Source of the DNA: Bacillus tequilensis KCTC 13622
GTDB taxonomy: Bacteria > Bacillota > Bacilli > Bacillales > Bacillaceae
Length of the DNA stretch: 64,000 nucleotides
NCBI RefSeq assembly: GCF_000507145.1
Contig: NZ_AYTO01000034.1
Span: forward strand, 558,001 to 622,000
Direction: 5' to 3'
A model generated the notes under the pieces. That model did not search any database and was not told the DNA's origin. It was given only the letters and a program-made list of their open reading frames with translations. Position numbers and translations under genes: made by a program. Shown piece by piece: positions 35,637 through 44,111 of the stretch (positions are counted from its first letter, which is position 1; each line of letters begins with the position of its first letter).

Positions 35637-36218
35637 ATGAAGGTAATCAAGGGTTTAGCGGCAGGGCTGTTTTTTCTGCTTTTGTGTGCCTGTGGAGGAC
35701 AGCAGATTAAAGATCCGCTCAATTACGAGGTGGAGCCTTTTACATTTCAGAACCAAGACGGCAAGACCGTTTCGTTAGAAAGTTTAAAAGGAGAAGTATG
35801 GCTGGCGGATTTTATCTTTACCAATTGTGAAACTGTGTGTCCGCCGATGACTGCTCATATGACCGAGCTGCAAAAAAAGCTGAAAGCTGAGAATATAGAT
35901 GTCCGTATCGTTTCGTTTAGCGTTGATCCAGAAAACGATAAGCCGAAACAGCTGAAGAAATTTGCTGCAAACTATCCATTATCTTTTGATAACTGGGATT
36001 TCCTCACGGGATACAGCCAGAGGGAGATTGAGGAGTTCGCGCTAAAGAGTTTTAAAGCGATTGTGAAAAAAACGGAGGGCGAGGACCAAGTCATTCATTA
36101 TTCTACTTTTTATTTAGTAGGCCCGGACGGCAAGGTGCTGAAAGATTATAATGGAGTGGAAAATACACCCTACGATGACATTATTGCCGATGTGAAATCA
36201 GCCAGTGCCCTCAAGTAA
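35637..36218 (+). CDS. ypmQ: YpmQ, SCO1-like copper lipoprotein for cytochrome c oxidase
   Basis: A 193-residue lipoprotein with the lipobox LLLCAC (Cys19) and an extracytoplasmic thioredoxin-like SCO domain. Copper ligands are the Cys-x3-Cys pair (Cys64, Cys68 in FTNCETVCPP) and a His in the late QVIHYSTF segment. It delivers copper to the CuA site. ATG 35637 follows AAAGGGTG; GTG 35628 is inside that site. It begins a ypmQ-R-S-T run on this strand. Confidence 0.93.
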   Translation: MKVIKGLAAGLFFLLLCACGGQQIKDPLNYEVEPFTFQNQDGKTVSLESLKGEVWLADFIFTNCETVCPPMTAHMTELQKKLKAENIDVRIVSFSVDPENDKPKQLKKFAANYPLSFDNWDFLTGYSQREIEEFALKSFKAIVKKTEGEDQVIHYSTFYLVGPDGKVLKDYNGVENTPYDDIIADVKSASALK

Positions 36219-36295
36219 GCTGGCAGACTAGGCATTTTCAAATCTTCTAAAACATGATACACTTTCCACTAGTAGAATGGGAAGGAGCAACAAGA

Positions 36296-37063
36296 TTGAA
36301 GCTGCGCATTTTTTCACTCATGGCCAGTATGATTTTGCTTCTTACTGCATGTACAAGCGTACGTACAGCATCTGAGGGAAAACAAAAAGCACATGAACCG
36401 AAAACGAAAGAGCACATTATCATTGCGGCTGTCGGAGATTCGCTGACAGAAGGTGTCGGAGATCCCGAAGGAAAGGGATATGTCGGCATGGTGGCGGATT
36501 CTATCCGGTCAGATAGACAAGTCAAAACGGTAGACGTAAAAAATTATGCCGTCAAAGGGAACCGTTCGGATGATTTATTAGAGAAGCTAAAAGATAAAAA
36601 GGTTCAAAAAGGCATAAAGGACGCAGATTATGTCTTTTTTACCATTGGCGGTAATGATTTAATGAAAGTTCTTCGCCAAAACTTTCTGCAATTAACCGTT
36701 GAACCGTTTCAGGAAGCGGAAAAGCCGTACGAAAAGCGTTTTGAAAAAATTATTTCTGACATTCGGAGGCTGAATGATCACGCTGAGCTGATTTATGTCA
36801 GCATGTATAATCCGTTTACGTTTACGTTATCTGAATTAAATGAAATAAACGGAGTCGTCACTGATTGGAACCATATTGCTGAAAAAGAACTCAAAAAAGA
36901 TAAACAGGCAAAAATCATTCATATCGAAGACCTGTTCAATAAAAAAAGTGACAGCGGCCGAATTTCCGAAGAAGATGATTTTCATCCTAATGGTACGGGT
37001 TATTCCCTTATTGCAAAGCGTGTCTATCAAGCCATTAAAAAAGAAGGATTACCGAAAGAGTAG
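36296..37063 (+). CDS. ypmR: YpmR, SGNH-hydrolase lipoprotein
   Basis: A 255-residue secreted esterase/lipase-like protein. The lipobox LLLTAC is at the end of the signal peptide. SGNH blocks are visible: AAVGDSLTEGVGD (Ser), VKGNRSDD (Gly), TIGGNDLM (Asn) and DDFHPNGTGY (Asp and His). Substrate unknown; it may act on lipids or wall esters. TTG 36296 after GAAGGAGC gives the mature-type start, while an upstream ATG at 36254 lacks a ribosome site. Confidence 0.9.
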   Translation: MKLRIFSLMASMILLLTACTSVRTASEGKQKAHEPKTKEHIIIAAVGDSLTEGVGDPEGKGYVGMVADSIRSDRQVKTVDVKNYAVKGNRSDDLLEKLKDKKVQKGIKDADYVFFTIGGNDLMKVLRQNFLQLTVEPFQEAEKPYEKRFEKIISDIRRLNDHAELIYVSMYNPFTFTLSELNEINGVVTDWNHIAEKELKKDKQAKIIHIEDLFNKKSDSGRISEEDDFHPNGTGYSLIAKRVYQAIKKEGLPKE

Positions 37064-37072
37064 GGTGACATC

Positions 37073-37636
37073 ATGAATAAGTGGAAACAACTGTTTTTTA
37101 TATTGCTTGCAATCAATTTGATCCTTGCCGTTGGGGTTATGGCACTTGTTATGCTGCCGGGTAAACAAGCTCAGGTGAAGGATTCAACTGATAGCGAGTA
37201 TGGATTTCAAGTGACAAGCACAAAAGAATCATTAGCAGCGTTTGTCAACTCATATTTAAACGACAAAGCATCAAACAAGCTTGATTATAAAGTAGAGATT
37301 GATGACGATGTTCATGTCGCAGGGAAAATCAAGGCATTTTCCACGTCCATTGATGCGTTTATCGCTTTTGAACCGACTGTGAAAAAAAATGGTGATGTGG
37401 AGCTGAATGTTACTCAATTTTCGTTAGGAAAATTGAGTATACCGATTAGCTTTGTGTTAAATTATATGGACAGTTTTTACGAACTGCCGTCATTTGTCCA
37501 CGTTCATCCCGGCGATAAAAGCATTGAAGTGCGTCTGTCAGAAATGCCTTTAACGAATGGAATGTATGTCAAAGCGGATAAAATAAATTTGGAAAAAGAT
37601 GAAATTGAGTTTTCCTATTACCATCCTAAACACTAG
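37073..37636 (+). CDS. ypmS: YpmS, membrane-anchored extracytoplasmic protein (DUF2140)
   Basis: A 187-residue protein with one N-terminal membrane anchor (LFFILLAINLILAVGVMALVMLP) and an outside beta-rich domain. It belongs to the YpmS/DUF2140 family of unknown function. It lies 9 bases after ypmR and 12 before ypmT, so the three are probably one operon. Start ATG 37073 follows AGGGTGACATC. Confidence 0.85.
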   Translation: MNKWKQLFFILLAINLILAVGVMALVMLPGKQAQVKDSTDSEYGFQVTSTKESLAAFVNSYLNDKASNKLDYKVEIDDDVHVAGKIKAFSTSIDAFIAFEPTVKKNGDVELNVTQFSLGKLSIPISFVLNYMDSFYELPSFVHVHPGDKSIEVRLSEMPLTNGMYVKADKINLEKDEIEFSYYHPKH

Positions 37637-37648
37637 AGGTGACTGAAA

Positions 37649-37843
37649 ATGAGACGGATTTACCAGTATTTCAGTTTATTATCCTTTACATTTTCCCTGT
37701 ATTTCGGCTGGCTTGCTTATCATCATCTGGCCGCTGAAGATATGGATCAAATGTATTTGAACATTTCCTATTGTGCCTTGTTCCTAAGTGTGATGGTGCT
37801 TACATTCGGTATGAGAGACCGGAAAAAAACCGATAAATCATGA
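37649..37843 (+). CDS. ypmT: YpmT, small membrane protein
   Basis: A 64-residue protein with two predicted membrane segments and a basic C-terminal tail (RDRKKTDKS). ATG 37649 follows AGAGGTGACTG. Last gene of ypmR-S-T; its TGA is part of the terminator arm. Function unknown. Confidence 0.82.
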   Translation: MRRIYQYFSLLSFTFSLYFGWLAYHHLAAEDMDQMYLNISYCALFLSVMVLTFGMRDRKKTDKS

Positions 37844-37877
37844 AAAAAGAGACATGAAACACCGTCTCTTTTTTCAT
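37841..37877 (+). terminator. Terminator after ypmT
   Basis: TGAAAAAAGAGAC / GTCTCTTTTTTCA. Confidence 0.88.
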
Positions 37878-37914
37878 GCGGTCTGACGAAAATTTGAGAA
37901 CATAAGGAGAAATA

Positions 37915-39252
37915 ATGAAAGCATACGATTTTACACAGGGAAACGTGCTGAAACAGCTTGTGCTGTTTTCAACGCCGATTATGCTCGGAAACGCTTTGCA
38001 GGTTTCCTTTCAATTGATAGACAGTATGTGGATCGGCAATTTACTGGGGGCAAAGGCCCTTGGGGCAGCGGCGGTATCAAGTACGATTGTATTAACCGTG
38101 CTGTCTTTCATTTTGGGCCTTAACAATGCGACGTTAACGATTTTGTCACAGCAAAAGGGAAAAGATGATGAAAAAGGAATGGCGTCTTATATTAACGCTT
38201 TTGTTGTTTTATTAACGGGCCTAAGCATCGGTTTCGGCGCGGCTGGTTTTTTTCTGTCAGAGCTTTTGCTCCGCCTTCTAAAAACGCCGGAGTCTATGAT
38301 CCCGCTTGCTGAGTCTTATTTACAGATTCAATTTATCGGCATATTGTTTTTGTTTGGTTATAACTTTATCAGCACTGTGCTTCGGGCGCTTGGCGACAGC
38401 AGGACACCGCTTCGGTTTATAGCCTTTGCCGTTGTGCTGAACACAGTGCTGGCGCCGCTCTTTATTTCTGTGTTCCGCATGGGAATAGCGGGAGCTGCTT
38501 ATTCGACGATTTTGTCACAGGGCATTGCGTTTCTGTATGGATTGTTTTATGTCATCAAACACAAGCTTGTGCCGTTCTCTATCCCCCGGCTGCCTAAATG
38601 GGAGGAATCTGCGCTGATTTTGAAACTCGGAATTCCGGCCGGTCTGCAGATGATGGTGATTACGGGCGGAATGATGGCAATTATGAGTGTTGTCAACTCC
38701 TACGGGGAGCACGTGGTGTCAGGGTTCGGCGCGGTGCAGCGGCTCGACAGCATCATCACGCTTCCCGCTATGGCTGTCGGTACGGCAGTCAACAGTATGG
38801 CGGGGCAAAATATCGGAATGGGAAATGAGAAAAGAGTGGGAAAGATTGCGAGACTGGGTGTGATGGCTGTTATTTCTTGCATGCTGGTCATTGCAGTGAT
38901 GATTTGGGTATTTGGTAAATACCTCATGAGGTTATTTATCAGCGAGCCTGATGCTGTTGCATTTGGTGAACAATATTTGCGGTGGATCGCTTTTTTCTAT
39001 CCTTTTATCGGAATTAATTTCGTGCTGAACGGAATCGTCAGAGCGGCGGGAGCGATGCTGCAGGTGCTCGTTTTAAACTTGATATCGTTTTGGGTTTTGA
39101 GATATCCTTTCACTGCTCTATTTTCGGCTTGGCTTGGACAGAAAGGAATCGGTCTTGGGATCGGAATGAGTTTTTTATTAAGCAGCTGTGCGGCATTTTT
39201 GTATTACAGATACGGCCGCTGGAAAACAATGAAACTGTTTACTGAAAAATAA
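37915..39252 (+). CDS. ypnP: YpnP, MATE-family multidrug efflux protein
   Basis: A 445-residue membrane protein with 12 segments and the internal duplication of MATE transporters. Both halves begin with similar runs (LFSTPIMLGNALQVSFQLIDSMWIGNLLG and LKLGIPAGLQMMVITGGMMAIMS). Likely exports cationic compounds using Na+ or H+; no specific substrate can be inferred. ATG 37915 follows AAGGAGAAATA. It converges on the MarR gene ypoP, which may or may not control it. Confidence 0.88.
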   Translation: MKAYDFTQGNVLKQLVLFSTPIMLGNALQVSFQLIDSMWIGNLLGAKALGAAAVSSTIVLTVLSFILGLNNATLTILSQQKGKDDEKGMASYINAFVVLLTGLSIGFGAAGFFLSELLLRLLKTPESMIPLAESYLQIQFIGILFLFGYNFISTVLRALGDSRTPLRFIAFAVVLNTVLAPLFISVFRMGIAGAAYSTILSQGIAFLYGLFYVIKHKLVPFSIPRLPKWEESALILKLGIPAGLQMMVITGGMMAIMSVVNSYGEHVVSGFGAVQRLDSIITLPAMAVGTAVNSMAGQNIGMGNEKRVGKIARLGVMAVISCMLVIAVMIWVFGKYLMRLFISEPDAVAFGEQYLRWIAFFYPFIGINFVLNGIVRAAGAMLQVLVLNLISFWVLRYPFTALFSAWLGQKGIGLGIGMSFLLSSCAAFLYYRYGRWKTMKLFTEK

Positions 39253-39263
39253 GTGAAGCGCTG

Positions 39264-39304
39264 CGAAAAGCACATACCCATATGAGCGGTATGTGCTCTT
39301 TTTC
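39264..39304. terminator. Bidirectional terminator between ypnP and ypoP
   Basis: AAAAGCACATACC / GGTATGTGCTCTTTTT. Confidence 0.85.
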
Positions 39305-39728
39305 ATCGTTTTTTATCAAGTTTGCTGAATAGCTCGATTAATGAAGCAAGTTCGGCATCACTGTAGCAGTCGAAGCGTTTAAAGAAATATTCCGTTTTTT
39401 TCTCGTTGAAATGCTGAAGGACTTTTTCGCCTGCTTCGGTGATATGAATGCGGATGATGCGTCTGTCTTCCTTCGATCTGATTCTCGTAATCCATTCCTT
39501 TTCTACCAGCGCATCAGTCACAGCAGTAATGTGGCTTGCCGATACCTCTAAAATTGGCGCAAATTCGGTGACTTTTTTAGGACCTTGCTCGCTGAGGATC
39601 CGCAGAATGGTAAATTCATTCCGCGACAGTTCTTTATCTAGAATTTCATTGATTTCATTCCGTATTTGTTTAAAGACTTTACGAAGTAAAGTTTCCATAT
39701 CATACATCATCTGTGTTCTTACTTTCAA
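39303..39728 (-). CDS. ypoP: YpoP, MarR-family transcriptional regulator
   Basis: A 141-residue winged-helix protein. The recognition region is KVTEFAPILEVSASHITAVTDALVEK and the wing is WITRIRSKEDRRIIRIHITEAGEKVL, the characteristic MarR DRR wing. Start is TTG 39728 behind GGAGGTTCAC. It is divergent from msrA-msrB, so control of the methionine sulfoxide reductases or of itself is possible (inference). No conserved Cys is present, so thiol sensing is unlikely. Confidence 0.88.
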   Translation of the reverse strand: MKVRTQMMYDMETLLRKVFKQIRNEINEILDKELSRNEFTILRILSEQGPKKVTEFAPILEVSASHITAVTDALVEKEWITRIRSKEDRRIIRIHITEAGEKVLQHFNEKKTEYFFKRFDCYSDAELASLIELFSKLDKKR

Positions 39729-39859
39729 ATTTGTGAACCTCCATTACATAAGCATATTGCTTAAAACCTATAAATTTTATTGAAAAGCAGAATCATTTTC
39801 ATTCTATTTTTACATGCTATAATATAATAATACCACGTATTAACAAAGGAGGCACCAGT

Positions 39860-40393
39860 ATGTCTGAAAAAAAAGAAATCGCCACATTTGCAGGAGGCTG
39901 TTTTTGGTGTATGGTTAAACCTTTTGACGAACAGCCGGGGATTGAAAAAGTGGTGTCCGGGTATACAGGCGGCCATACTGAAAACCCTACGTATGAAGAA
40001 GTGTGCAGTGAAACGACGGGACATCGTGAAGCCGTTCAAATCACGTTTGATCCTGATGTATTCCCATATGAAAAACTGCTTGAATTATTTTGGCAGCAAA
40101 TCGATCCGACAGATGCCGGCGGGCAGTTTGCTGATCGCGGCAGTTCCTACCGCGCAGCCATTTATTATCATAACGATAAACAAAAGGAGCTTGCGGAGGC
40201 TTCCAAACAGCGTCTGGCGGAAAGCGGCATCTTTAAAGATCCAATTGTAACGGACATTTTAAAGGCCGAACCTTTCTATGAAGCGGAAGGCTACCATCAG
40301 CATTTTTATAAAAAGAATCCAGCACATTATCAGCGCTACCGGACAGGTTCCGGACGTGCCGGATTTATTCATCAGCATTGGGGGGCGAAATAA
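39860..40393 (+). CDS. msrA: Peptide methionine sulfoxide reductase A
   Basis: A 177-residue MsrA. The catalytic motif GGCFWC puts the nucleophilic Cys at residue 14. It reduces S-sulfoxides of methionine. ATG 39860 follows AAAGGAGGC. A TATAAT-like box lies at 39818-39823. Its TAA is directly followed by the ATG of msrB (TAAATG). Confidence 0.96.
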   Translation: MSEKKEIATFAGGCFWCMVKPFDEQPGIEKVVSGYTGGHTENPTYEEVCSETTGHREAVQITFDPDVFPYEKLLELFWQQIDPTDAGGQFADRGSSYRAAIYYHNDKQKELAEASKQRLAESGIFKDPIVTDILKAEPFYEAEGYHQHFYKKNPAHYQRYRTGSGRAGFIHQHWGAK

Positions 40394-40828
40394 ATGGCGC
40401 ACAATAAAGAAGAAAAAATAAAGTCACTAAACCGCATGCAATATGAGGTGACGCAAAATAACGGCACGGAGCCGCCGTTTCAAAATGATTATTGGGATCA
40501 TAAGGAAGAAGGCCTGTATGTCGACATCGTGTCAGGCAAGCCATTGTTTACATCTGAGGATAAATTTGATTCCCACTGCGGCTGGCCAAGCTTTACAAAA
40601 CCGATTGAGGAAGAAGAAGTAGAAGAAAAGCTAGACACAAGCCACGGTATGACTCGCACAGAAGTAAGAAGCCGTACTGCTGATTCTCACCTCGGCCATG
40701 TATTCAATGACGGGCCGGGGCCAAGCGGGCTTCGTTACTGCATAAATTCAGCAGCGCTGCGGTTTGTGCCGAAGGAAAAGCTAAAAGAAGAAGGATACGA
40801 AAGCTATCTGCATCTCTTTGATAAATAA
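40394..40828 (+). CDS. msrB: Peptide methionine sulfoxide reductase B
   Basis: A 144-residue MsrB that reduces R-sulfoxides. The catalytic Cys116 is in [13 protein letters not shown], and Cys62 in HCGWPSF is a possible resolving residue. The two Cys-x-x-Cys pairs of zinc-binding MsrB are absent, as in B. subtilis. Starts one base after the msrA stop; the pair is coupled. Confidence 0.96.
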   Translation: MAHNKEEKIKSLNRMQYEVTQNNGTEPPFQNDYWDHKEEGLYVDIVSGKPLFTSEDKFDSHCGWPSFTKPIEEEEVEEKLDTSHGMTRTEVRSRTADSHLGHVFNDGPGPSGLRYCINSAALRFVPKEKLKEEGYESYLHLFDK

Positions 40829-40833
40829 AACAC

Positions 40834-40875
40834 CAAAAAACAAGCCTGCCTATTGGATAGACAGGCTTGTTTTTA
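40834..40875. terminator. Bidirectional terminator after msrB
   Basis: AAAAAACAAGCCTG / CAGGCTTGTTTTT; the stop codon of the spsM remnant lies on its right edge. Confidence 0.83.
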
Positions 40876-41740
40876 TGCCTTTTTTTCTTGATGCAATTCT
40901 TCAATAATCTGGGCAATTCTTTCGTAATGAGAGTGGCTTGATCCGATTGATACCCTGGAAAGTTGACTTTGCGAAAATCAGGATGTTTTTCCGGCTCTGG
41001 AAGGATCGCATAAAGGTTGCCCCATTAATACCCAACTTCATGAGGAGATGTTAGTTCTTCGTGAAGCTTTTTACCTTAGCGCTTGCTGACTTCTACTGCA
41101 GCCGGCCGCGGGAGCCCGTGCTGCGAGGCATATTCTTCAAAACATGAATCAGTTCTTCAAGTTTCAATGATTCCATTTTGTAGTTTTGCAATAGCTGCTG
41201 ATTGCAATGTCAGTATAGCCGCATCGACTATGCTCATAAAAAATCTGGTCATGTTCTTGTCTGTGATGGTCAGTGGTTCGCCCTCCATCATTTGTTCAAA
41301 TAAAATAGGAATGACCGCCCCCTTGAGCCGAGAACATTACCGAAGCGGACAGAATAAAACATGGTTCCTCTGTTTTGAACGTGGCGGTTTGCTTGATGAA
41401 ACAGCTTTTCAGATAACAGCTTGGTGGCACCCATTGTGTTCATAGGAGATACACTGTTTATCTGTACTGATATTGACGACATGATTCACATGATGTAACG
41501 GGGCAGCCTTCACCACATTCTGCCCGCGATGAGATTGGTCTCTTCACATGTCGGAACCTGTTTCAGCGCAGCCGCGTGAAAGGCGATACCTACGCTTTTC
41601 AATTACCTATTCACCCTTCTGTGATCACACACATCTCCGAGTGCCAGTAAAAGACGCTTATCCTCCGCATACTTTTGGCTCATGACAGTTTACTGTTCTT
41701 CAGCTGAATACAATCACTTGTTTGGGTGTAAGCAGCAAAA
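40873..41740 (-). pseudogene. spsM: Frameshifted spsM (UDP-sugar 4,6-dehydratase-like spore polysaccharide gene)
   Basis: Minus-strand segments in several frames give, in order, PKQVIVFS, YAEDKRLLLALGDVCDHRRVNR, FHAAALKQVPTCEE, QNVVKAAPLHHVNHVVNISTDK, SPMNTMGATKLLSEKLFHQANR, FYSVRFGNVLGSRG, VIPILFEQMMEGEPLTITDKNMTRFFMS and, at the end, IAQIIEELHQEKKA plus stop. These are blocks of a CapD/FlaA1-type sugar nucleotide dehydratase. The N-terminal Rossmann region is missing and at least four frame changes occur. Position between msrB and the phy/cge region identifies it as the gene that SPbeta interrupts in strain 168. Confidence 0.9.
41449..41465 (-). other. Damaged SPbeta attB core inside spsM remnant
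   Basis: The minus-strand sequence ACAGATAAACAGTGTAT aligns to the 16-base SPbeta core that I remember as ACAGATAAAGCTGTAT, with substitutions and a one-base insertion in the middle. No prophage is present, so this is an unoccupied and probably unusable site. Confidence 0.7.
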
Positions 41741-41895
41741 GGCATTTGTCAAAACAGAAAAATAAACAAAACTGCAGAATAATTTAACTAAATGAATAAT
41801 GTACTAAATATTCATTGTAGATTTATTTCGCACAGCAAAAACAACTCTGTCAATCTCTTCTCACGTGCCATGCAGGCAAAAGTGATTTAAGAGTC
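41741..41895. other. AT-rich stretch between the spsM and phy scars
   Basis: No ORF, ribosome site or hairpin that I can support. It may be decayed phy or spsM sequence beyond recognition. Confidence 0.4.
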
Positions 41896-42130
41896 AGGAA
41901 AACTATAAAAAAGGTTCATGCAATAAACGGGGATAAAGGAAAATTGAAAAGCATTACAGCTCCTAAACATCCTATTTCACTGATTTTTCTAAGGTTTACG
42001 GATTCAGCCTGTATCACAGCAAGGAAACGGGAGCTTTTAATGCATTAGTGACCGGCAAACAAGGCGAATTTGAGCAGTATGAAATTGTGATAATGGAAAG
42101 GGGGATGTGACAGGGAAAAAGAGTGCGTGA
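41896..42130 (+). pseudogene. phy: Remnant of the beta-propeller phytase gene phy
   Basis: Three successive frames give SGKTIKKVHAINGDKGKLKSI then TAPKHPIS, next KVYGFSLYHSKETGAFNALV and TGKQGEFEQYEI, and last DNGKGDVTGKKSA plus stop. These align to the Bacillus phytase segments (IDGKNGTLQSMTDPDHPIA, EVYGFTLYHSQKTGKYYAM, VTGKEGEFEQYEL, DKNGYISGKK). Only about 78 of ~380 codons remain, with at least two frameshifts. In 168 phy lies next to cgeB, as here. Confidence 0.85.
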
Positions 42131-42146
42131 ATGTAAGCTGAGAATG

Positions 42147-42178
42147 AAAAAATCGTTCATAACAATGAACGATTTTTT
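42147..42178. terminator. Bidirectional terminator after cgeB
   Basis: AAAAAATCGTTCAT / ATGAACGATTTTTT, a perfect long stem with a 3-4 base loop. Confidence 0.88.
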
Positions 42179-43130
42179 AAGAAAGCGCCAGATGAATCGC
42201 CTTTAGTTTTACAGGGAGCTCATCAAACGTATTTGCGGGTACGGTCTCTTTGTAATTGGATGCTGCTGCTTTATGCCGTTCCTCAGGATGGTTAATATAG
42301 AAAGCGGCTTTTTCCTTAAAGTCGTTGATGCTGTGATAAGAAATAAAGGATGAAAAAGGAGGGGCCGCGGGTAAATCTGTTAATTGAAATGCTTCGCATG
42401 CAGCGATATCAAATGTTCGGTTATTAAAACTGACGTTTTTGATGCGCATATGATTTTTGTTGAAAGCGAAATGATAAGGACGATGTGCATTGATCACGAT
42501 GTCCGCCCCGTTATAATAATGGACAGCCTGTTCGGGCGGAACCCATGTGCTGACGACATCGATATGCGGCTGTTTGAGTACTTTTTTAGGCAGATATTTT
42601 CTCCATTCCGTACCGATTACTCGAATCGTGTAAGGCAGATGTACCGCTTCTTTCATAAGCTGAACCCGATTAGGGTAAGGATAGCCGATCAGAAGCAGAT
42701 TTGAATGGAAGGAATGTTTTGTGTCCATTTTTTTAAACAGCCGATGATTAACCGGAATGGGAATGTAATAGACGTGCCGGCAGCCAAGCTCACGATAATA
42801 AAGAGCGGCATTTTGTTCAATTGTTAATATGGCGTCAGCGTGCTTCATCACCTGAAGACTGATATCAATATAAAACGGGTCTTCGGTCAGCCAAACGTAT
42901 ACGGGAATACCCTTACCCTTTAACCAGGTCAGCCAGTCGTGAGGAACGTGGTCTCCAACCATCATAAGTGCGAAGTCCGGCTGAAATGTTTCGATCTTCA
43001 TCAAAGATTCTGCTTCAGGTTTATATGCAATCATATACTCTGTATGAGTGTTCTGAAAACACTCTTCAGCCCAGCGATCAAAATAACTGTATATTCCTCC
43101 GTATCCCGACTGGATATACAAGACTTTCAT
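42177..43130 (-). CDS. cgeB: CgeB, spore outermost-layer maturation glycosyltransferase-like protein
   Basis: A 317-residue protein matching CgeB. It has the spore maturation CgeB-family fold resembling GT4 glycosyltransferases: N-terminal LYIQSGYGGIYSYFD, central YVWLTEDPFYID and NLLLIGYPYPNR, and a C-terminal FDIAACEAFQLTDLPAA donor-site-like segment. In B. subtilis the cge genes alter the spore surface (crust) late in sporulation under sigma-K and GerE. It begins 6 bases after cgeA with no clear ribosome site, so translation may depend on coupling. Confidence 0.93.
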   Translation of the reverse strand: MKVLYIQSGYGGIYSYFDRWAEECFQNTHTEYMIAYKPEAESLMKIETFQPDFALMMVGDHVPHDWLTWLKGKGIPVYVWLTEDPFYIDISLQVMKHADAILTIEQNAALYYRELGCRHVYYIPIPVNHRLFKKMDTKHSFHSNLLLIGYPYPNRVQLMKEAVHLPYTIRVIGTEWRKYLPKKVLKQPHIDVVSTWVPPEQAVHYYNGADIVINAHRPYHFAFNKNHMRIKNVSFNNRTFDIAACEAFQLTDLPAAPPFSSFISYHSINDFKEKAAFYINHPEERHKAAASNYKETVPANTFDELPVKLKAIHLALS

Positions 43131-43136
43131 CGGGTG

Positions 43137-43550
<414 letters not shown>

Positions 43551-43737
43551 CTATTCAATAGTGAACTCACGTTAATCATATTCTTCTGGCTGTTATTTGG
43601 TATGAGTCGAACGCCGTACCTGATCTATTTTTCATGTATTTAAGGAAAATGCTGATTTTTTAATGGAATGGACATAGTCCTATACCATAAATCAAAGTTA
43701 CTCATATTGTGAAACAGAGACAAGGATAAGGGAGAAG

Positions 43738-44045
43738 GATGATTTAGATTTAGAGAATCAATTGGATCAAGAAGAAAATCGAGATGAACTGCATTTTATT
43801 TTGCTTTTGCTAATTCTGCTGATACGTTAATTGTCTTCTGAAAGAAATCTATTTGATCTCAGACGCCAGCTTGTATTTGCAAAAGAACATGGTGTACCGG
43901 TTTCAGCGGTTCATCTGTCGAATGGAAATATGCTTTAAAGCGTCATCGCAAAAGAGGTTCTGACAGATGTGGTTGTTTTTCAAAACCTGTTAAATAACAT
44001 GGGATCTAATCTCGCACTCTCAAGTGGTAAGCTGGGGTGCTTTTT
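43738..44045 (+). pseudogene. cgeC: cgeC-position ORF with two in-frame stops
   Basis: One continuous plus-strand frame reads DDLDLENQLDQEENRDEL, HFILLLLILLIR, stop (TAA 43828-43830), then LSSERNLFDLRRQLVFAKEHG, VPVSAVHLSNGNML, stop (TAA 43936-43938), then SVIAKEVLTDVVVFQNLLNN. The ~100-codon length and the place divergent from cgeA and ahead of cgeD fit cgeC (101 residues in 168). The start codon is also unclear: the only ATG after the AAGGGAGAAGG site is out of frame. Identity as cgeC is by position and length. Confidence 0.65.
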
Positions 44046-44059
44046 AAATGATGTCAGAT

Positions 44060-44088
44060 GCTCTGCTTACAGCAGAGCTGTTTTTATG
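44060..44088 (+). terminator. Hairpin between the cgeC remnant and cgeD
   Basis: GCTCTGC / GCAGAGC with a TTACA loop and TGTTTTT. It could attenuate read-through into cgeD. Confidence 0.55.
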
Positions 44089-44111
44089 TTTGACGATGGG
44101 GGGCTGTATAG

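Noticed and set aside
41083..41445. Plus-strand ORF of 120 codons in the decay zone
   Set aside because: It is the complement of the spsM remnant; the protein blocks of the dehydratase are on the minus strand.
40835..42178. A mobile element as the cause of the decay zone
   Set aside because: No terminal inverted repeats, target duplications or transposase fragments were found; frameshifts and deletions explain what is seen.
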